In this document: piece by piece, positions 21,898 to 34,009 of the stretch | Position numbering within the stretch: position 1 is the first letter of the stretch | Layout: each line of letters starts with the position of its first letter | The notes under the pieces: generated by a model | The model's input: the letters and a program-made list of their open reading frames with translations, nothing else | Database searches by the model: none | What the model was told of the DNA's origin: nothing | NCBI GenBank assembly: GCA_022925895.1 | Contig: JAKSYS010000130.1 | Coordinates: 1 to 64,000 of the forward strand | Length of the DNA stretch: 64,000 nt | Direction of reading: 5' to 3' | Source: Fragilaria crotonensis | Lineage: Eukaryota; Bacillariophyta; Fragilariophyceae; Fragilariales; Fragilariaceae | Program-made: the position numbers and the translations under genes

Positions 21898-23642
21898 ATG
21901 ACCTGGGTTATGTTGTCGAGAATCGCAAATGCCGTGGCAATAGCCATGTTATGTGGGTTGGGGATCCTTGGTGTGTGTGTTGTTGTGTTTCGGATATACT
22001 TTAGTGCCCTGCGACGATCACAGGCGCATCACACAAACGTCAGAAAGAACAACAAGACGAGAAAGAAGAAAAAGATTGCTTTCTTTCATCCATTTTGTTC
22101 GTCGGGAGGAGGAGGAGAACGCGTACTGTGGAAAGCAATTCAAGCACTGGACGAACTGCATGCAGAAGGACTGGAGTTCGAAATTCTGGTGTACACCACC
22201 GATGCTGCAAGTGAAAAATACACGGAAAGTGCGTTCTACAATATCAATCTTGCTCATGCGTCATCCACGATACAAACTTTTAAGATGCTAACGTTTTGCT
22301 GTGTTTGTCACGTTACGCAGATCTGTTTCATCATATCCAGTCACGATTCACTATCGCTCCTCCGAAGTCTTTGACGCCAACTTTTGTACATCTCGACGCC
22401 TATTCACACTGTTTCAGTACGTTTCCCTCGTCGTCTCTCTCAACCTGCCTGTCAGATACAGTAAACGAATGTGGTCCCCTACTAACCCCTTGGTCTGCAT
22501 CAGATAAAGCAACTCGATTCTCTCTTATTGCCGAGGCATGGGGAACTATGCGCTTTGCGTACATGGCTTTACTTGCCAACACACCAGACATTTTCTTTGA
22601 CACCACCGGCTGTGCCTTCACCTATTTCGTGGCACGAATCCTTGCCGGATGTCATGTGGTGGCGTATGTACACTATCCAACCATTAGCGTGGTACGTCAT
22701 TCCGTTGAATGTACATGTGACCTGCGTCCATCTTCTCCAACTTTTATTGACGTTTCGTCTTCTTTCCTTCTACCATGTCAGGACATGCTGGCAATGGTAT
22801 GGGATCGTCGACCATCTTACAACAACGACACGACCGTGACAAACAGTCCCATCACAACGTACGTCAAGTTAGTGTACTACTTTGTATTCGCAGGTTTGTA
22901 TTCTCTCGCGGGCAGTATGTGTTGTCTCGTCATGGTCAATTCTTCGTGGACACGAAATCATATTGCATCGTTGTGGATTGGAGCGAAACGGAGGATCCAT
23001 ACCGTGTTTCCTCCCTGTGATACCGAGTCCTTGAAAGACTTGTCCCTCGAACGAAAGTCTCCCATTATTGTGTCGATTGGACAATTTCGTCCCGAGAAGG
23101 ATCATATTTTACAGATCCGTTCGTTGGAAATGCTCCGAACCAAATATCCGAAATGGACCAATGCCAAATTAATTCTAATTGGTAGTTGTCGAGGTGACGA
23201 GGATGAGAGTCGTGTGCGGGCTCTGCAAGCACTAGTTTCGTCGTTGGGATTGGTGGATTCTGTAGAATTTGTATTGAACCAACCAGACTCGATCAAACAG
23301 AAATGGTTTGCTCAAGCCAGTGTTGGACTTCATACCATGTGGAATGAACACTTTGGAATTGGTGTTGTGGAGATGATGGCGGCGGGATTACTCGTTGTGG
23401 CACACAACTCGGGTGGGCCGAAACAAGATATTGTGGTGGTGACCAGTAATGGGAAACGCACTGGATTTTTGGCAACAACCGTGGAAGAATTTGCCAATGC
23501 CATGAATGATGCGCTTTCTCTGAATGTCGACGAATCTAGAACTACACGGGAATTGGCCAGGCAGTCGACGTTGCGGTTCTCGGATGAGACGTTCAATGCG
23601 ACCTTCAAAACCGTCATGCTTCAATCTGGCTTGCTTTCGTGA
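21898..23642 (+). CDS. ALG11: ALG11, GDP-Man:Man3GlcNAc2-PP-dolichol alpha-1,2-mannosyltransferase (four exons)
   Basis: Adds the fourth and fifth mannoses to the dolichol-linked oligosaccharide on the cytosolic face of the ER, in N-glycan assembly. Exon 1 (21898-22228) has a membrane segment (AIAMLCGLGILGVCVVVF) and the glycine-rich HPFCSSGGGGERVLW motif of ALG11. Exons 2 (22321-22416), 3 (22504-22691) and 4 (22782-23642) are joined by introns of 92, 87 and 90 bases. Each has a GTGCGT or GTACGT donor, an AG acceptor and matching phase (1, 1 and 0); the first two also show CTAAC branch sites. Removing them aligns the protein smoothly with other ALG11s: EKYTENLFHHIQSRF, then ATRFSLIAEAWG, then YVHYPTISVDMLAMV. 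The GT4 C-terminal domain has VNSSWTRNHI, SIGQFRPEKDH and MWNEHFGIGVVEMMAAG. The start is the first ATG in frame. No other gene overlaps. Confidence 0.93.
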
Positions 23643-23756
23643 TGAATTGCTACAAATGAGGAAAACAAGTGCTAATTATGTTTCATCTTCAAACTCTGTT
23701 ACTTGATACGCACCCGGGGTTCACGAATGGGTTCTTAATATTTTGAATTATAACGT

Positions 23757-26700
23757 ACTGCAAGACATTCTTCACCACAACGACGGTACACTCAAGGTGC
23801 TGAAGTATACAATAACAGATATCTCCAGGACACCATTGCAGGGTCTTTTGGTATTATAATTCACTACAGTAATCCACTTATCACTACATATAACTGAACG
23901 TGCATCTTGCGCCCGAAACTTCCTCATCCGGTATTCTTGATATCGATGTAGACACACATTTCCTCTTCACAAAGTCAATAAAATTAAGATGCTGCAACAC
24001 AACGTGGTGCTGTATTCCCTCACAAAAGCCTCTCATGGCCTGGTATCGAGTACTCCGGTGGTGAAGTTCATGGTATCAAATGCCGCGGCTCTACAACTGA
24101 AGCCTGAAGGGGCAGTTCCGCTTACCTCCACGGACATACTGTATTGTTTTCGAATGCAAAGATCGACGTTGATGGGCCCACTCGACAATACGAACTCATC
24201 GCCAGCGTTCAACTTGACGCCCAAAACATCGTCGGTGAAGTTTAGCAACTCGTTCTGTGGGTCAAGGTTTTGGATCGCCAACATACTCGAGGGAAACGAC
24301 AAAATCTTGATAAGAACTCGTGACGGTGAAGTCGTACGAGACTGAAGTGATGCATTGCTGGTATCCTTGTGTTGCGCTTGAAAATCCTTCAAGCTGAAGA
24401 ACTCCGAAACGATCCTTCAAGAAGGTAGCTTCAGAGCAAGTTGTGGAGATGATCATCGTCTCACGAATATTCTCGGGGGCGGGCGTTCCATCGTAGACCG
24501 TCACATTAACGGCAGCATGGAATGGCGAAAAGTTGGTAATGTTAAAGTAATCGCCAACTTTGATAGAACCATCGAAGTATTTAAAGCCCTCGTTGTCAGT
24601 GATGATCATGTAAACCTCAGCTCCAAGACTATCGGAAGGCGGAGGGCCATCAAAAAAGTCTTCGCAGCTGAAGAAATTGGGATCATAGGCATTATTCGAG
24701 TCAAGGCAGTCACCTCCATTGAATCGGAATGTCAGCAGCGTCGGGGTATCTGTGCATTCTGCTGGATCAATGTTGATGGAATTACAGTCCTCGAATCTTC
24801 CACCCTGTGGATCAGCAGGATCAATTGGTGGGATGCATGTGGCCACAACTGCACACTCAAGGCTTGGTGGAAAAGTGACAGAGGTAGGATGAGCGGTCTT
24901 GTTGTAAGAAGCAGGACTTTCGGTCGAAACGAGGCTTGGCGACACTTCAAGAATCGGTTGCCCATTCGGCGCTGTGGACGGAAAAGCACTTGGAGGAGTC
25001 TGTGATGACTCATTTCTACTGTCAGCGCTACCTTTCTTCCCAACACTAGCTCTTCCTTTCTTCCCACCTTTTCAAGTCCTCCTTCATTATCGTCCTCTTC
25101 ATAGTTGCCTTTCTTGCCTCTCTTTAGGGTTCCTTTCCTGTCGCCCTTTCCAGAGCTGCTCCCGGTTTCAACAGGTTCCAATAACACTCTTTGAATGTCA
25201 AACGGGATCCTGTCGCGGTGGCTTTGACTGTCCGACAAATCTTTCTTGCTATCCTTAAGGTGAGCCGATGCAAAAGACGTGGGAATCAGACCGCAAAGGG
25301 CCAACACTACGGCGATCAGTGACGCCTTCATTTTATGTTGTGTTCGTTGAGGTGGAATAAATGTGGCGTCGCTTCTATCTAATATCTGTCTGTTCTGACG
25401 CTCCAGGCTATCTTGACAAAAGTTGCGCGGGGAAGTCCAACCTGTTTTGATGAGAGAAGATGAGGTTGTACGCTTGAAAAAGAAACGTTACAGATTTCAG
25501 ATTTGTGAGTCAAAGCACTGAAATCGGAAACTTACATGTTTTATGGAGTTCACGTCTACGCGTCTACGCGGATCTTGGAGAGGTTTGACGTTGAACAGTT
25601 CTGCAGTACGAATGGGACGTACCTGGTATACATACTTGTACCAGGATTGATATACAGTTACAAATGGACGGCCGGCTCGTTTTTTCACGTCTGTCTTGTG
25701 TTACTATGTACGATACCGAATTTTGACGCGAAACATGTTCAATTTCAATCTCCATCTTGACTCGTGACTCGTGACGGAGAGAAGTGACGGTTGGACTTCG
25801 GGCTAATCAAATATATATGGAAACATCTGAAGCAGAGTCCTGCACTGGGTGCCCATAACCAGTACCGACCCATACCCATGGATAATGGGAGGGTATGGGC
25901 ACGACCAACCACTGGTGGGGGGGTATGGGTGGTCTGAGGTCTGAGGTCTGAGGTCGTCTGCACAACGCGTGGGTGTGGGTAATGGGTGGGGGTCCAACCT
26001 TCCCACACGAATCGACCATTGCACTCCAGTACTCCGAGTAGACAGTAGCTATTAGCTATAGAGTGCTCCAGTACCTTGTACTGTAGTGACTTCACTAGAA
26101 GCGTGCTATATGCTATATTACGCGGAGTGCGTACTGTGCTCGCGTGTTCAGGCATACTGCTTGTCGTTATACGAATTGAGTGGACCAGTCAAACGATGAG
26201 GGATGCAGTCCCTTTGGACAACGGCAACGGCATATCAATAGATTGAATGCATCAATGAACAATGTGACTCAAGAACAACAACACAATTGATTGATAAAAT
26301 GACAACGAAACCAACAATGATGGCAACAACTTGACGGAAAAAGACAAATGACAATTGACTCAGGTGATTAAGGTTTTGGTGAAGGGGTTAGAATGGTGTG
26401 CAAGTAGGATTGATACAAGTTTCTACAGCAGACTGTCTGACTGTGACTGCAAAACGCGTTCTTGTGGAAGATTCTGGGAGCTTTTCTCATGGGGCAGAGG
26501 GAGTAGAATCCTATAAACTTAAAAATAGGGGATAAAACAATTTCACGTATTTTTCAGCCACTTCACAAAATAGTATAATGACCCTCTATTACAGCAGCTT
26601 CACATTTTACTACTCCAGTATATCACAAATATAGATTTCACTATTACAATATTAGTATGTATGCTTTGTGCCAGTATTACTAAATCACGTATATTTGCCA

Positions 26701-26817
26701 CTAAATCACATTTTGTCGCCTGCCTTTGCCACTTTTCCATGGAAGGTGGTGTGGTACACCATACTGTACTGAGCATAAAAATGACGAATGTCCACACCAT
26801 GTCTCTGTGATCTTGTT
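23757..26817. repeat. Copy A of a 3.06-kb duplicated segment
   Basis: Nearly identical (about 98-99% by eye, with small insertions and deletions) to 38760-41853. The left edge is at ACTGCAAGACATTC; the right edge is at GATCTTGTT inside the 3' end of the LINE. It carries a secreted-protein gene (broken here), its promoter side, and the last ~220 bases of the LINE. The number of a TCTGAGG-type short repeat (about 25934-25952) differs between the copies. At about 25847-25900 there is an inverted repeat with arms GTGCCCATA / TATGGGCAC. Confidence 0.95.
24033..25331 (-). pseudogene. Secreted-protein gene, copy A, frameshifted
   Basis: Same gene as 39035-40342 but no longer open end to end. The N-terminus (signal peptide MKASLIAVVLALCGLIP) is intact from the ATG at 25331. 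Relative to copy B it has small length differences in the Lys/Gly-rich region (about 25030-25130), at least one of which shifts the frame, and a missing TC pair near 24288 that shifts it again and replaces the last ~85 residues by a short EYVGDPKP ending. The rest of the sequence is nearly identical to copy B, so decay is recent. It could still make a shortened product, but is more likely a pseudogene. Confidence 0.8.
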
Positions 26818-27199
26818 GCGTTTGTTCCTCGATTGCCTCGTGTAGACGAGTTGCAGAGAGGTGGCCGGGAAATTTCTCGTTGTGAAATTGGATCGGTTGA
26901 CCAGGGCTTTGGAGATATTGTTCTAAACAGGAGGCGAATGCTGGACGGCTTGGGTGTTCATCCTTGAGAATGGTTTTGACCATGAGTTTGATGCTCTTCT
27001 CGCGATTTGGATTTTTGTGACAGTGTAAGAAATGATGGATGTTCTCTTCCTGTTCTTTATACAGAGGACAAAGTTTCATTTGAGGGTCTTTGACGGGCGA
27101 TCTTTGATACAGTCGGTCTCCGAGGGGCAGTTGGTTGAGTATGAACTTCAGATGTGCGGGTTGGTGATTTAGTGGGATTGCCTTGAGTTTTTTTCCCAA
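26600..27199 (-). pseudogene. LINE ORF2 C-terminal part with zinc-like motif
   Basis: Open frame with CPLYKEQEENIHHFLHC, a Cys/His pattern like the zinc-binding region found after RT in plant and protist LINEs. It ends in a hydrophobic tail that stops at 26600. The last ~220 bases are repeated at about 41635-41853, where the upstream part is missing. Confidence 0.6.
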
Positions 27200-27245
27200 A
27201 CGCTGTCATATCGATTGTATCCCATACATTCTCGGGCCATTTGTG

Positions 27246-27890
27246 TCATCGCAGGTAGCCCCGTTGATGTGATATCGGATGTTCGTCGATTCTGGAACTG
27301 TTTTTGATGCTGATCTGTGTCCATGGTATATGTTCAATCATTCTCCGTGGTTTTGCTTTTTTGGTTTTATGGCATTGAGTGGCTAGATCGTCCACGTCCA
27401 CGTCTACGTTCAGTCTTGTGTCTGGAGTCAACTTATCGTATGACGTTTCCCTGTCTTGGTGGCTTTTGATCCACTGCGTTGTCATTGGTCGTCGGAGTTC
27501 GCGAAAGAGGTCTTTTATGGTGGACGGATAGTCGCTGTTGTCCGGCTGTTTTGTCGGGGAGTGATCTTTCTGGGTGACAAAAGTGACTCTGTTGATGGCG
27601 ACTTTACTATCGGCAAGCCAGCAAAATTTGCACCGGTGTCTCATACCCCAGTGTCTTGCCAGTATTGTCACGAGGAGCAGCGGTGCCGTGAAGCCTCCCA
27701 GTTCGCTTCTTGTGGAACTCCCGATCTCAATTGGACCGTCCACTGGGCCGTACCCGTGGAAGAGTGCAATATTTGTCTTCGTTGTTATTTTCCACCCGAA
27801 CGTACCAGCGTCTTCGCGAAGACTCCCGTCGGACGCAATGGTGAGCCGCTTTCGTGACCGGAACGCGCGCCACACTTCAACGTCGGTCAC
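27246..27890 (-). pseudogene. LINE RNase H domain
   Basis: RNase H signatures in order: LTIASDGSLREDAGTFGW (first catalytic Asp), SSTRSELGG (catalytic Glu), WLADSKVAI (Asp), and DVDVDDLA near the end. It lies downstream of the RT in the same orientation but in a different frame from its neighbours. Confidence 0.8.
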
Positions 27891-27938
27891 CAGTTGGTTG
27901 TATTCGTACAGTAGTCGTCGGTGCCAGAAGGAGAGAGA

Positions 27939-30345
27939 TTAGATATGTCGTTGGAGCGTCGCGTGCTGGTGGTTAATGTTTTCTGCTGGTGGTGTCGGTT
28001 TGGTTAACTGTCCATGCGATTGTTTGCATTTGTTGGAGTATCGCAGGAAATTTGATGCTATGTATCGTCGCCATAACCGCTTTTGCGAGGGTGATGGGGA
28101 TGCCTGTCGTGGCCATGTTTTCATGCGTATGTTTTGGTTGGGCCGTCTGTCACCCTGGAGGTGATGTGTGCATGCTGATTGCCCATCGGGTAAGGACATA
28201 TCCGAGAGAGTGATAATCTGCTGGAGGTACATGCGGACAAGATTTATGTCGCATTTTTGTTGCGTGGTGTACCGAGTCAGTGCTTCTGCATCCATAATGC
28301 AGCGATCATTGGATCCCCTGAGTTGTATCTTTAGTGTGTCTGTTAGGGAGATGGTGGTGTTGTGTTGAAACAGAAATTGCCTGATGGACGTGATCCAGGT
28401 TGCCGTTAGATACGAGATGGAAATCGCTGGATGCTCAAGGATTGGCTCAAGGATTCCGGACTCAATCTGTGAGTATTTGACATTCATTATCATCAGCTTC
28501 CCCGCTTCGGTGTTCGAGTATATTGCGTTTCGCATGTACGTGAGCGTCGAGATTCCGAGTTTGGTGCGAAGATCGATGAGCCCAAGTCCTCCTAGTTCCA
28601 CTGGCCCGTATCGGATTTCGGTTGGAAGTGTTGACGGATATCCTAGCTTTTGCAGCATTGACTTGACCACCTTGGTCTGAACATGTCCGAGCTCCTCTTC
28701 ATCGATGGCAAGGCACGGTAGGACGTATCTCATCGCTGGAGCATACATTGTTTGGTGGAAAGTTTTTAAATCTCTCGGTGAAAGTTTTGGGGATCGCAGT
28801 TTGATGGCGAATCCGTCGGCTTTTGTCTTGAGAACGGTGAGTTGTTTGGAAAAGTTTCCGTCCGGGGCGAGGTAGACTCCAAGGATCCGGCTTGCTTTGC
28901 TGAGAGGAAGGCGCTTGATGATGGTTTGATCTGTTGTGTTTCCTTGTGTTGTCAGAGTGTGGTTGGTCTTCGTCTTCGATCCGTCGTAGAATTGGTCTTC
29001 CTTTCTTCCAGTCCCAGTACATGGTATACCAGGAGCATTTTGAAAGATTGAGAGCACCGCCTGAATAAAACAATATATTTTCCCAGGTTTGGGCGATGTG
29101 ATTGAGTTTGGCGATCATTGTTTCCAGCGTGATCAGTCCTGGATCCGTAAACCCTAGGGAGGTGTCGTCGACAAACGCATCGATGAGCCTGGCGTGGCGT
29201 TGAGATGAGTCGGGGGATTGAAAAGACATGCGTTCAAAGGTGGTTCCGTGGTAATTGCTTTCAGAAATGCCGTGAACTGTCTTGACGGTATATTTCATGA
29301 GTTTCAAGCTGTCCGCGTGAGTCTGGACCGCTGTTTCGGGCATGCCGCATCGGCGAGCAGCCAGCATTCCAAGAGCGACTATGATCCGATCGTAGCATGC
29401 GCTCGCGTCGTTGTCGAATCGGGCAAGGTTGTGCTTAAGGATGCGACAGAGATCTGTCGTCAGTTGTGTCAACATAATTGGGTCGATTGCTTTCTTGCGC
29501 GGGGTTGACCCATGCTGTCCATCGTTGAGAAGATTTAGAGATACCGCCCTTTTTACCAGGCGAGAACCCCAGATCAGTTTTAGAAAGAGGTTGATATCCG
29601 CTTCAAAAAGATGTATGATTCGCAGGCGTGTGAGCTTTGGTCGGCCAGGATCTTTTTCGATGAGAATGTTCACCGCATTGCACCATCTCCTGAGGGTTAA
29701 TCCGCTCTGTACCGTTACGTGCAGGAATTGTCTCAGGCAGGTAAGAAGAGTACTCTCTTTGATGATGGCTTTGTAATGTCCCAAATGACGTCCCGAAGGT
29801 GATGTAGAAGTTGTTTCTTTCCACTTGGTGAATAGCATGGCTTTGTGATAGGCTTCAACCAGTTCCGGATTTCCTGATTTAAGTGACCGTGTATGTGGTT
29901 GTTTGATGGATTGTTTTGAGATTGGTTGTCCCAAGATGTCGTTTGGATCGATGTCTACGAATAGTCCGCGATGATCCGACTGTGGTCCATCCAGGTATGA
30001 TAGAGAGCCAGAGCTCTTGACGTGCTTTATCAATTGGGAACATCCAAGCATATGGTTGATGCGTCTGTCCTCAGAACCGATGTATGTTGAGGGGGCTGGA
30101 GTGGCTTGGTGTAGATCGTGAAGGCCACATTTGCTTTGGAGCCGTTGCAAGTCAATATCGTCGTGGAGTTGAGCGTTGGAATCCATCATCAGGAGGATTG
30201 TATGCCCTGATTGTTGTAGTAGCGTTATCGCCCCGATGACATCTTGGATTATGATTTTCCGTGGTCGTGGAGAGACGAGTTGTTGGGATTGACGAAGGTG
30301 TTCGTATTCTCTGCTGAAATGCACTACCGACCGGCGAGGTCCCAA
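27939..30345 (-). pseudogene. LINE reverse transcriptase, two overlapping frames
   Basis: The upper frame (28699-30345) has the RT start (SGRHLGHYKAIIKE), NLARFDNDASACYDRI and FVDDTSLGF (about 29170). The lower frame (27939-29057) has the thumb and connection region (ILGVYLAPDG, YGPVELGGLGL). The two frames overlap because of a frameshift. Compared with the second LINE at 34.3-34.7 kb, about 30-35 residues covering the RT block GTGQGSGASP are absent just before FVDD, a deletion that should abolish activity. Confidence 0.82.
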
Positions 30346-30790
30346 TTGATCCGGAACAGACTTGATATGCGGTAATGATGGAGAAGAATGTGTTTGCCTT
30401 TCCTCTAAGGGTGTGACCGCTCCAACGTCCCAATCCTGTTGGGTCGGTGATATTTTCTCCGTGCGACATTGGTACTAGGTGTCCTGTTGTCATCGTGAGG
30501 GAGCCCCCAGATTGAAAAGTTTCTTTTTCTGGTACCGGATCTGTTATTGCGTCCGGGTATCCGTATGAGATTTTTGCGGTGCCATAGTGTTTTCTCGCCC
30601 GTGAAGCGAACATATCGCGGAGATATTGATGTTGCCATGCTGTGTTGGTTTCGGCCATGCCGATGATGTCAGCTCCGATCGCCTGCAGGCTCGCCATGTA
30701 GTAGTCGTAGTCCTCTCCGGTGTAGCGGCTGTGGGTTAGAGCTTTCACGTTCTGAAAGAAAATTCTTATGTCTTTTTCATCCCGGACCAT
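30152..30790 (-). pseudogene. LINE endonuclease (EEP/APE-like) domain
   Basis: Starts at an ATG (30790) and reads IRIFFQNVKAL, then GADIIGMAETNTAW, the first two motifs of the exonuclease-endonuclease-phosphatase fold that nicks target DNA in LINEs. Later motifs continue in the next frame (MDSNAQLHDD near 30180, then DHRGLFVDID near 29960). Confidence 0.75.
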
Positions 30791-31021
30791 GTAGGGATCT
30801 CCCTACGCTCTGTGGATGTCAATGTTGGTCGCTTTTCGGCTGTGTTCTTGCCGCCCTGGTCTTAGATGTGGGATAGTGTCAGAGGTGGTACGATTTGTTA
30901 TAGTGTTTGTAGTCATGCTGGTGGATGTGTTGGTATTGCAAGTGTTATTGTTTGTTATAGTTACTTCGGGTAGTGCTGTGGTGTGTGATATCGTGTTCCA
31001 AGGCACTACGTCTCCTCGGGG

Positions 31022-31792
31022 TCAGGTGTGCAGTCTGTTTTGTATTGGGCACTTGGATCCTGATCGTGTTTGGGGATGTGGTCTTTGGTGATAGAATTCA
31101 AGTGGCTCTGGTTGCGCCTCCTTTTGCCTTTCTTCTTCCGCGGAGATGTTCCATGTTTTGCTGTGTTGAGTGATTGAACCGACATCATGGTGTCCGATTG
31201 GAAGCGTTGATGAGTCGGAATCGTGAGCTGCGAGATCGGTATTTGTGTTGATTGCCATCGAGTGGATTATCTGTGTCATGTTTGCAAATGCGTCTCGGAA
31301 TTCTGCTGCCTGTGTTGCCGCCTCTTGTCGCATGCTTAGGAGATTGTCGTTTGTTTCTCGCCGCAATTCTAGAACATTCTGAGAGGTGTCTTTACAGAAA
31401 GCCATCGTTGTGAGTACGCGGCCTTCCAGTTCGTCAAAACGAGTGTTCATTCTTAGAAACTCCGCTTGGTGCAATCGGGTATCAATGTTTTGTTGACGTA
31501 TAGCGTTTTCAAGGTCTTGGAATTGCTGTTGCGTGGCAAGGGACTTTGTCATCAGAGAACTTGTTGTGTTTGTGTCTGTGATGGAATGTTGAGTATTGTC
31601 CAGACGGTTTTGAGTGTCGGTTTTGTTTTGGAAGCGTGGCGAGAGGTCGGGAAACGCCTGTGTTACTGTTGCGGAGCGTTGTGAGTTGTCTTGTTTGCTT
31701 GTGTTTGGTGGTCGATATGCGTTCATGTTTTGTGATTGTGGGGGTTTCCTGATCGACGCCGGTGCGTTTGTCCAGGTTGTCGCTGGACTCAT
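31022..31792 (-). pseudogene. LINE ORF1 distal part, coiled-coil-like
   Basis: About 256 residues with a Gln/Glu/Arg-rich helical middle (DLENAIRQQNIDTRLHQ and FDELEGRVLTTMAFC) that looks like a coiled coil. Low-complexity Asn/Thr/Gln sequence flanks it. It lies just upstream of ORF2. Assigned to ORF1 by position; no RNA-binding motif is recognised. Confidence 0.5.
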
Positions 31793-31867
31793 GCCTTTGA
31801 TTAGATCGAGGTTGTGGTGTGCCGCCTCCGTTGGAACATAAATTTCCGCTGGGTGTGCCTGTCTTAT

Positions 31868-33593
31868 TCATTTCAAAAAATTGTCCTCTCGCATGCTGTA
31901 CGGGGATATGCTCTCTTTGTATGCGATGAGAGCGGCCCGTGCCATATTGACCTTGTCCACTGGCACCAATAGTTGGGCCCGTTGATTATCTCCACCGTTT
32001 TCAACGTCGCATTGGAGACTGTTACCGTCGGCGTCTGTCAATGTTTTTGCCCACATCCTTGCTGTCCGCAATATATTCCCTTCCTTTCGGTGCTCCGTCC
32101 GCACTCTGTCTAGGTTTTGGACTACCGGTGATAGGGAGAGGCTTCGTAAGTTCGCCACGAAGTCGGCGTGTGTTTGGAACACAGCATCAACCTCTTCGGT
32201 TTCCATTTTTGACAGTAGTAGGCGTCCAAGAAAGACTGATGTGTCTTTTCCGTTCAGATGCGCGGAAAGGATTTCAGTGAGAGCCCCGACGTGACTTTCT
32301 CCGCATTTGACTACCAGATGGGGAACTGCTTTTCCTGTTGGTGTTTTCCTGATGAGCGATAGGTCGAAAAATGGGGTGGCAGGGGAAGTTTACGGCGGAG
32401 TTCTTTGAGGTAGAATAGTTGATGGGTGAGTGTCGGATGTTTGTAGAAGATAAATCCAGCTGTCGTGATTGCGCCGCTGTCACTCGATGCGTTTGAGAGG
32501 CTGAGATCCACGTGGTGGTGATCCAAATTTTGTCGTGTTTCACAGGATTTTTTAACCATTCTCTTGGTCCGGCGGTTAGGCAGAGTCTGAAGCTGAAGAT
32601 AAACATTTTGGAGGAGCTGATGGGGATCGTTCGCAGGCCGAGGTACTCAGGTAGATTGTCTGGCGTCAAATCGATAAAGAGAATGGCTGGGGCTGCCCCT
32701 GGTGCTGTTTTCCACGGATAGATGACTGCTCCGGTTGCGGTGCCTAGGATGTAGTGTACCAGGTCGGTTGCTTCATAATTCCAGAGGTTTGTGTCCTCGA
32801 GAACTTCGTCGTACTTTGTCGGCTTCCACTTGACTGTGATCCTGAGGGTGCCATCGTTTATCCTTACAAAGGCGTTCTCGGTTGTTGTGTCGGTGTCTTC
32901 GTCGTTAGTGCTGTGAGCGTCTGCGACGGATTCTTCAGTCGGGTTTTCTGTTGTGGGTTTTGCTGGTTGTTGTTGTTTTTGTCGTTCTGGAGAAGTAGGG
33001 AGTGGAGTTTGGGTTGCGTCTTTGTTTGGCCTCATTTTCTGCTTTCCGCCTACCAGTTTCCAATCTTCGATCGCGGGGCGTTTGGAGTCCATCTCCGAAT
33101 CGAAGAGCTCCATAAAATCTGGTTCTTCATAGTTGAGTCGGGCGTTTCGTGGATCGGAAGTATCAGGAGATAAGGCAGACGGCATATTGTTTAGAAGAAA
33201 TGGTCTGGCGATGTCGATCGCCCATCGCTCGAGTTTTGGTGGCATGTCAAGAGCTCTGTTTAGATGATAAGAGTATACGTTCCAAATGAATGTAAGTGCA
33301 TCCATTTCATTTTCCTTCATTCTTTCCGACTGAGTCTCGAATTGAAAGCAGTGATCATAGGCATGATATCCAAGAGTGATGTATTTTTCCCATGTTGATG
33401 CGTTGCCGACCTTCTGATATGCTGAGTCATTTTCCTTGCGTAGGGTCATAGTTGTGCCGTTTATGAACGTTTCGGGGAATTGTCTCGGGGTTTCGATCCA
33501 GTCTTCTGTGTTGAACTCGTACTTAGGGTCAGTGAGATCAATGCCATTGGGATGGCTGCCAAGGGGCGGTGGAGGTCCCGTTCCATTGGACAT
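31868..33593 (-). pseudogene. LINE ORF1 proximal part
   Basis: The main frame starts at ATG 33593 and runs to 32274; the next stretch (32206-31868, METEEVDAVFQTHADFV) is in another frame. The protein has an N-terminal ordered region, a Pro/Gln/Thr-rich acidic linker, then a second ordered region (LRITVKWKPTKYDEV and FIFSFRLCLTAGP). Between about 32500 and 32270 a different frame looks more protein-like (IFYKHPTLTHQLFYLKEL), so frameshifts are present. This type of protein recurs beside RTs in diatoms as far as I remember; its function is unknown. Confidence 0.55.
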
Positions 33594-34009
33594 GGTGGTA
33601 CGTGACAACTTCTTACAGTCGCTACGTAAAAACGGTTGACGGACGGTTCGTTATTCTCGAATTATTTAGTAATAAATTGTGTTCTACTATACAATCGAGA
33701 CTCTTTCCGTGCTGCTGCTAGCTACTTCGCCGTGTGGACATGGAGTTATTCATGATGCACTGACTTTTCCAGTCTGTCTCCTGCCTCAGAAAGCTACTCG
33801 AAGGTATTGTTCCCGACACATGGTGTGGTCACAACAACTATCACATTTGCAATCATGGGGAAATTCCTATCGAGATCTCGGAAGCAGATGTTATCAATGG
33901 TTTTAAGGGATGGAAAGAAAACACATCTGCTTCGCCGTCAGGACGTCACCTTGGTCATTATAAGGCCATTATCCAACACCCTATTCTCCTCAAATGCTGT
34001 GCTCAATTC

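Larger units (their letters stand above)
26600..33593 (-). mobile_element. LINE (non-LTR retrotransposon) with EEP endonuclease, RT and RNase H, decayed
   Basis: Reads from about 33.6 kb down to about 26.6 kb. ORF1 pieces are at 32274-33593, 31868-32206 and 31022-31792 (the last coiled-coil-like). ORF2 starts with an ATG at 30790. It carries an endonuclease domain, an RT with FVDD, an RNase H and a C-terminal Cys/His zinc-like motif, spread over several frames, so the copy is inactive. The layout (ORF1, then EEP-RT-RNase H) fits the I/R1-like group of LINEs; the exact clade is not clear. The 3' boundary on the low side is uncertain because the last ~220 coding bases fall within the duplicated 3-kb segment. 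Confidence 0.85.
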
